DNA of 11,611 bases from the NCBI GenBank assembly GCA_010027395.1, contig RGVD01000069.1:1-11611 (forward strand), written 5' to 3'. The translations under genes were made by a program, and so were the position numbers. Below the pieces are notes generated by a model that worked only from the letters and a program-made list of their open reading frames with translations, had not been told where the DNA came from and made no database searches. The DNA comes from Bacteroidota bacterium. GTDB taxonomy: Bacteria > Bacteroidota > Bacteroidia > UKL13-3. Position 1 is the stretch's first letter. Each line of letters begins with the position of its first letter. This document shows, piece by piece, positions 7,716 through 11,611 of this stretch.

Positions 7716-8303
7716 TTGTTTACAGGAATAATAGAAACACAGGCAGTTTTAGTTGCCAAAGAAAACGAAGGAACCAATACCCATTTTTGGTTTTCGTCAA
7801 ACATTACGCATGAATTAAAGGTAGACCAAAGTGTGGCTCATAATGGTATATGTTTAACGGTGGTAGAAATACATGAAGATAGATATAAAGTAACTGCTAT
7901 TGAAGAAACACTGAGCAGAACAAATTTAAGTGATTTACAGCTTGGAGATAAGGCTAACCTTGAACGCTGCATGCCTTCACATGGTAGGTTTGATGGGCAT
8001 ATTGTACAAGGTCATGTGGATGATACTGCTATTTGTAATTTGGTGGAAGATGCCAATGGCAGTTGGCGATTTAGATTTAAGTTGCATGATACAAAACAAC
8101 AAAAGTTATTGGTGCAAAAAGGTTCTGTTTGTATCAATGGTGTAAGCCTCACTGTAGTTGATTGCCAGGATGATTGGTTTAGTGTAGCTATCATTCCTTA
8201 TACCTATGAGCATACAAATTTTAATACATTCAAAGTAGGAACCAAGGTTAATATTGAATTTGATATTGTAGGAAAATATATCCTGAAACACCTTGATAAA
8301 TAA
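7716..8303 (+). CDS. ribE: Riboflavin synthase, alpha chain
   Basis: 195 residues, two tandem lumazine-binding barrels (about 1-88 and 95-188). The enzyme dismutates two 6,7-dimethyl-8-ribityllumazine molecules into riboflavin and a pyrimidinedione in the cytoplasm. The start is TTG, and it is well supported because the family's fixed N-terminus MFTGIIE begins exactly there. Other motifs are GICLTVV (44-50, with Cys46), SRTNL (67-71), NLE (81-83), GHIVQGHVD (94-102), GVSLTVV (142-148), IPYTYEHTN (160-168) and the C-terminal NIEFDIVGKY. Differences from the common pattern are Asp93 where RxGGH usually has Gly, and Tyr162 in place of His in IPHT; neither suggests loss of function. It begins 6 nt after the stop of the secreted protein, so it is probably co-transcribed with it or read from a promoter inside it. 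No FMN riboswitch is seen, and no other riboflavin genes are present. Confidence 0.95.
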   Translation: MFTGIIETQAVLVAKENEGTNTHFWFSSNITHELKVDQSVAHNGICLTVVEIHEDRYKVTAIEETLSRTNLSDLQLGDKANLERCMPSHGRFDGHIVQGHVDDTAICNLVEDANGSWRFRFKLHDTKQQKLLVQKGSVCINGVSLTVVDCQDDWFSVAIIPYTYEHTNFNTFKVGTKVNIEFDIVGKYILKHLDK

Positions 8304-8313
8304 GGCTCTTCAG
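8283..8313. terminator. Possible weak two-way hairpin between convergent genes
   Basis: CTGAA (8283-8287) pairs with TTCAG (8309-8313), and inside it CCTT (8291-8294) pairs with AAGG (8302-8305), leaving a symmetric 3+3 internal loop and a 7-nt end loop. It spans the riboflavin synthase stop codon and ends 3 nt before the stop codon of the opposing gene. There is no good T-run on the plus side and only a mixed A/T stretch on the minus side, so it is at most a weak terminator. Confidence 0.25.
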
Positions 8314-8315
8314 AG

Positions 8316-8930
8316 TTATTGAAAAAGTGGTAGAATTAGAATAACTGCCACTATGATGAATATGATACCTACTAAGTGATTCAATTTGGTAATTAAACTA
8401 TCAGATAGAATTCTTTTTAATTTACTGGCTGAATAACAAATCAATAATTGATTAAACATAATTGCTGAAATTACACTCAAAAAATAAAGGGCAATATCAT
8501 TGTTGCTAAATTTTAAAGAGGATTCAACATAGGCAACAATGCCCAACCAAGTGACTATTATCAAAGGATTTACCTTGTTTAGCATAAATCCTTTCAGTAC
8601 ATAAAAAATAGGTTTGGTTTGATTGGTGTCTATATTACTCTCTGCTTTTTGATGTTTTAAATAAGTTGTAACACCCATTATTACCAGGGCAATGCTACCT
8701 ACAATGCGAATTTCATTTTCGAGTTTTTGTAATTCTTGTGAAACAAAGCTTGTAGCAAAAAGGCAAATGAAAATATAGAAAATATCACTAAGCAATGTGC
8801 CTAAAGCTACTAATAAACCTTGCTTAACGCCCCTGTTTATGCTGGTTTGAATGAGCGCAAAAAAACCCGCACCAAAAGACATGGTAAGAATGGTTCCCGT
8901 AAATACACCTTTTGAAATAGTCTCTATCAA
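8316..8930 (-). CDS. LysE/RhtB-family membrane transporter
   Basis: 204 residues with about six membrane segments (near 8-30, 38-63, 75-91, 118-135, 145-168 and 184-203). The N-terminal SFGAGFFALIQTSINRGVKQG matches the LysE-family opening, where a Gly-Pro pair usually stands in place of Gly20-Ala21, and the middle NKVNPLIIVTW fits the conserved Asn-Pro of the family. Characterised relatives export amino acids such as lysine, threonine or homoserine; the substrate here cannot be told. The start taken is TTG at 8930, since no in-frame ATG lies between the DNA polymerase stop and the Met codon at residue 17, which is inside the first helix. It begins 20 nt after the DNA polymerase I stop, so the two may be co-transcribed, though no functional link is evident. 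It converges on riboflavin synthase. Confidence 0.85.
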   Translation of the reverse strand: MIETISKGVFTGTILTMSFGAGFFALIQTSINRGVKQGLLVALGTLLSDIFYIFICLFATSFVSQELQKLENEIRIVGSIALVIMGVTTYLKHQKAESNIDTNQTKPIFYVLKGFMLNKVNPLIIVTWLGIVAYVESSLKFSNNDIALYFLSVISAIMFNQLLICYSASKLKRILSDSLITKLNHLVGIIFIIVAVILILPLFQ

Positions 8931-8950
8931 ATCTATTCTTCTATTTATTC

Positions 8951-11611
8951 TTAATGTGCTTCAAGCCAATTTGTACCTACACCTACTTCTGCCCTCACCG
9001 GAACATCAAGGGGAATAGCACTTTCCATTTCTTCAATAATCAGTTTTTTCAACAAATCCACTTCAGTTTTATGTGTGTCAAACAAAAGCTCATCGTGAAC
9101 CTGCAAAATCATTTTCGAATGTCGTATTTCTGATGAAGAATTTTGCATTCTTTTATGGATTTTTATCATGGCCATTTTTATCATGTCGGCTGCACTTCCT
9201 TGTATAGGCGCATTGATGGCATTTCGCTCTGCAAAACCCCGCACTGTAAAGTTAGCGGAATTAATATCTCGCAAATACCTTCTTCTTCCTTGCAAGGTTT
9301 GAACAAAGCCATATTCCTTGGCAAAGTTGATGCTATCACTCATATAATTTTTAATACGAGGATATTGTTTGAAATATTCATCAATAATTTGTGCAGCTTC
9401 TTTTCTAGGTATACCAAGATTCTCGGCTAATCCAAAAGCGGATTGACCATAAATAATTCCAAAGTTTACGGCTTTTGCGTTTCGTCTTTGGGAAGATGTA
9501 ACTTCTTCTAAAGGCACTCCATATACCTTGGCAGCTGTTGCAGCATGTATATCCAAATCATTTTTAAATGCTTCTATCATGGCATCTTCCTTGGCTATTG
9601 AAGCCACAATGCGCAATTCAATCTGAGAATAATCGGCACTCATCAAAACATAATCATCATTGCGAGGAATAAAGGCTTTACGAATTTCTTTTCCTTTATC
9701 TGTGCGAATAGGTATGTTTTGTAAGTTAGGGTTGGTTGAAGACAATCGTCCCGTGGCAGCTACAGCTTGGTTGAAAGAAGTATGAACACGCCCAGTTTTA
9801 GGGTTGATAAGCAATGGTAATGAATCTACATAGGTTGATTTTAATTTACTAAACTGACGTACATCTAAAATCAGCTGTATGATTTCATGTTCACTCAGTT
9901 TTTGTAATACATCTTCACCTGTTTGGTACTGACCTGTTTTAGTCTTTTTGGCTTTGGGATCAAGTTTTAAATGATCAAACAAAACTTCACCCAATTGTTT
10001 TGGACTGGCAATGTTAAATGGAACTCCAGCTAATTCAATAATACGTTTTTCTAATGCTTGCAAATCAGTTTCTAATGATTTGCTATATTCATCTAAAAAT
10101 TCTTTGTTGATGTGAACCCCTTCGCGTTCCATATTTGATAGCACATCAATTAGCGGTAATTCAATTTCATCAAACAGTTTTTGTGCATTGCGCTCTGTAA
10201 GTTGTGGTTTTAACTTTTGCGCTAATTGATAGGTAATATCAGCATCTTCGGCTGCATATTCCTTTATTTTTCCAATTTCAACATCACGCATGTTTAGTTG
10301 GCCTTTTCCTTTTTTACCTATCAATGTGGTGATAGAAACAGGCTCATAATTCAAATAGATTTCGCTCAAAAAATCCATGCCGTGACGCATATCTGGTTCA
10401 ATTAAATAATGGGCTAGCATGGTATCAAACAAAGGGCCTTTCAGTTTGATATCGTATTGTTTTAAAATGCCTAAATCGTATTTAATGTTCTGTCCGATTT
10501 TGCAAATGTTTTCATCTTCAAATACTGGTTTAAAAAAATCTAAAATTCTCTTGGCTTCATTTTGCTCAGAAGGAAAAGGAATATAATATGCTTCGTGGTT
10601 TTTAAACGAAATTGATAAGCCAACTATTTCGGCATTTAAGGTTTCTAAATCGGTGGTTTCAGTATCAAAACAAATTTCTTTTTGAGCAAGCAATTTTGCT
10701 AATAGCTCAATGTATTTCTCATCCGAATCTATCAGGTGATACGTATGTGCTATACTTTCTATATTGTTTTTTATTCTTGCTTCAACATCTTCACTAGTTT
10801 CTGAATTGCTTGAATTGGTTTTTTCGGCAATGGGTGCTGGGTTAAACAAATCAAAGGCTGGAGCAGGTTGTTGGCTATTTTGTATTGCTTTGGCTGTTTC
10901 TCCTGCCTTCTGATTGTTTTGATTGCCAAACAATCGTGTTGCCATGGTTTTAAATTCAAGTTTGGCAAATAGCTCTTCGCAAGCCTCCTTGTTTGGTGGG
11001 TCTAATACAAGCGATTTTTCATCAAATTCTACAGGCACATTAATATCAATAGTGGCCAATCGCTTTGAAAGAAATGCCTTTTCTTTATTGTTTTCTACAT
11101 TTTCTTTTTGCTTGCCTTTCAGTTCATGGGTATGTTCGTATAAACCTTCCATGCTACCGTATTTTTGAACCAAAAGTTTGGCAGTTTTCTCGCCAATGCC
11201 TGGAATTCCGGGTATATTATCTACTGCATCACCCCACATACCCAAGATGTCAATTACTTGGTCAACCCTTTCAATTTCCCATTTCTTCAATACTTCTGGC
11301 ACACCCATGATTTCAAAATCATTGCCAAGGCGAGCAGGTTTGTATATGAAAATATTATCGCTAACCAATTGCCCAAAATCTTTATCGGGGGTCATCATGT
11401 ACACCTTAAAACCTTCTATTTCGGCCTTTTTGGCAAGTGTTCCTATGATATCATCTGCTTCAAATCCGGGTTTAATAAGAATTGGAATGTTGAATGCTTC
11501 TGTTAGCTGCATGATGTATGGTAGGGCAGAAGATATACCTTCAGGCATCTCTTCTCGATGTGCCTTATATGCTTCAAATTCAATATGTCTCGCGGTAGGT
11601 TCAGCTGTATC
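8951..11611 (-). CDS. polA: DNA polymerase I with 5' nuclease, proofreading exonuclease and polymerase domains (5' end outside window)
   Basis: 886 residues are present, the frame running off the right edge (first residues DTAEPTARHIEFEAYKAHR); perhaps 50-70 N-terminal residues are missing. The enzyme fills gaps and removes RNA primers in repair and lagging-strand synthesis. In numbering from the window edge: the 5' nuclease (to about 220) shows EADD, TPDKD, GDAVDNIPG and a helix-hairpin-helix GIPGIGEKTA; the 3'-5' exonuclease is of the DEDDy type and intact, with D316/E318 (DTET), N375-D379 (NIKYD) and Y452/D456 (YAAED); the polymerase has motif A with D660 (DYSQIELR), motif B with K713 and Y721 (RRNAKAVNFGIIYG), and motif C with D840 (VHDE). 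A linker at about 222-285, rich in Gln, Asn, Ser and Pro, joins the nuclease domains and holds AFDLF (252-256). All catalytic residues are in place. Confidence 0.97.
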   Translation of the reverse strand, partial: DTAEPTARHIEFEAYKAHREEMPEGISSALPYIMQLTEAFNIPILIKPGFEADDIIGTLAKKAEIEGFKVYMMTPDKDFGQLVSDNIFIYKPARLGNDFEIMGVPEVLKKWEIERVDQVIDILGMWGDAVDNIPGIPGIGEKTAKLLVQKYGSMEGLYEHTHELKGKQKENVENNKEKAFLSKRLATIDINVPVEFDEKSLVLDPPNKEACEELFAKLEFKTMATRLFGNQNNQKAGETAKAIQNSQQPAPAFDLFNPAPIAEKTNSSNSETSEDVEARIKNNIESIAHTYHLIDSDEKYIELLAKLLAQKEICFDTETTDLETLNAEIVGLSISFKNHEAYYIPFPSEQNEAKRILDFFKPVFEDENICKIGQNIKYDLGILKQYDIKLKGPLFDTMLAHYLIEPDMRHGMDFLSEIYLNYEPVSITTLIGKKGKGQLNMRDVEIGKIKEYAAEDADITYQLAQKLKPQLTERNAQKLFDEIELPLIDVLSNMEREGVHINKEFLDEYSKSLETDLQALEKRIIELAGVPFNIASPKQLGEVLFDHLKLDPKAKKTKTGQYQTGEDVLQKLSEHEIIQLILDVRQFSKLKSTYVDSLPLLINPKTGRVHTSFNQAVAATGRLSSTNPNLQNIPIRTDKGKEIRKAFIPRNDDYVLMSADYSQIELRIVASIAKEDAMIEAFKNDLDIHAATAAKVYGVPLEEVTSSQRRNAKAVNFGIIYGQSAFGLAENLGIPRKEAAQIIDEYFKQYPRIKNYMSDSINFAKEYGFVQTLQGRRRYLRDINSANFTVRGFAERNAINAPIQGSAADMIKMAMIKIHKRMQNSSSEIRHSKMILQVHDELLFDTHKTEVDLLKKLIIEEMESAIPLDVPVRAEVGVGTNWLEAH
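10844..10858 (-). other. Possible sliding-clamp-binding peptide in the DNA polymerase I linker
   Basis: The codons read AFDLF (residues 252-256 of the partial protein), lying between two prolines in a low-complexity, probably disordered linker between the 5' nuclease and the 3'-5' exonuclease. Bacterial beta-clamp-binding peptides follow QL(S/D)LF, and the last three positions, D-L-F, match; the first Gln is absent. This is a motif guess only. Confidence 0.3.

Noticed and set aside
8304..8315. Small gene or RNA between the convergent genes
   Set aside because: Only 12 nt separate the two stop codons, and nothing fits there.
10923..11506. Plus-strand open frames of 81-113 codons opposite the DNA polymerase I 5' nuclease domain
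   Set aside because: They are antisense to a conserved domain with all motifs readable on the minus strand; no independent support.

Overview
The window looks like chromosomal DNA from an AT-rich member of the Bacteroidota. Three things point there: an alternative complex III (act) operon, a secreted protein with a type-B type IX secretion (T9SS) C-terminal domain of the gliding-motility (CHU_C) kind, and A/T-rich gene leaders that mostly lack Shine-Dalgarno sequences. There are no RNA genes, insertion sequences, CRISPR arrays or prophage genes, and no stretch over 300 bases lacks a gene.

Positions 1-4826 (+ strand) hold the 3' part of the act operon: the Fe-S end of actB (cut by the window edge), then actC, actD, actE and actF. 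Together they encode a membrane quinol:electron-acceptor oxidoreductase that replaces the cytochrome bc1 complex. ActC and ActF are polytopic NrfD/PsrC-like subunits, ActB carries the Fe-S wire, ActE is a lipid-anchored monoheme cytochrome c, and ActD is a small DUF3341 subunit. A strong hairpin terminator follows actF, and no terminal-oxidase genes follow directly.

Positions 4827-8303 (+ strand) hold a short intergenic region, a large multidomain secreted protein (Ig/FN3-like modules plus CHU_C domain) and, 6 nt later, riboflavin synthase. Positions 8316-11611 (- strand) hold a LysE-family membrane protein and, upstream of it, DNA polymerase I, which runs off the right edge with its first residues missing. 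These two minus-strand genes converge on riboflavin synthase with a 12-nt gap.

Most of the window is ordinary core genome. The points most worth a second look are an ActD that appears to lack the first of the two membrane helices expected for its family, the absence of any ATG or GTG start for the big secreted protein, and a possible sliding-clamp-binding peptide in the DNA polymerase I linker. I do not see an undescribed multi-gene system here.
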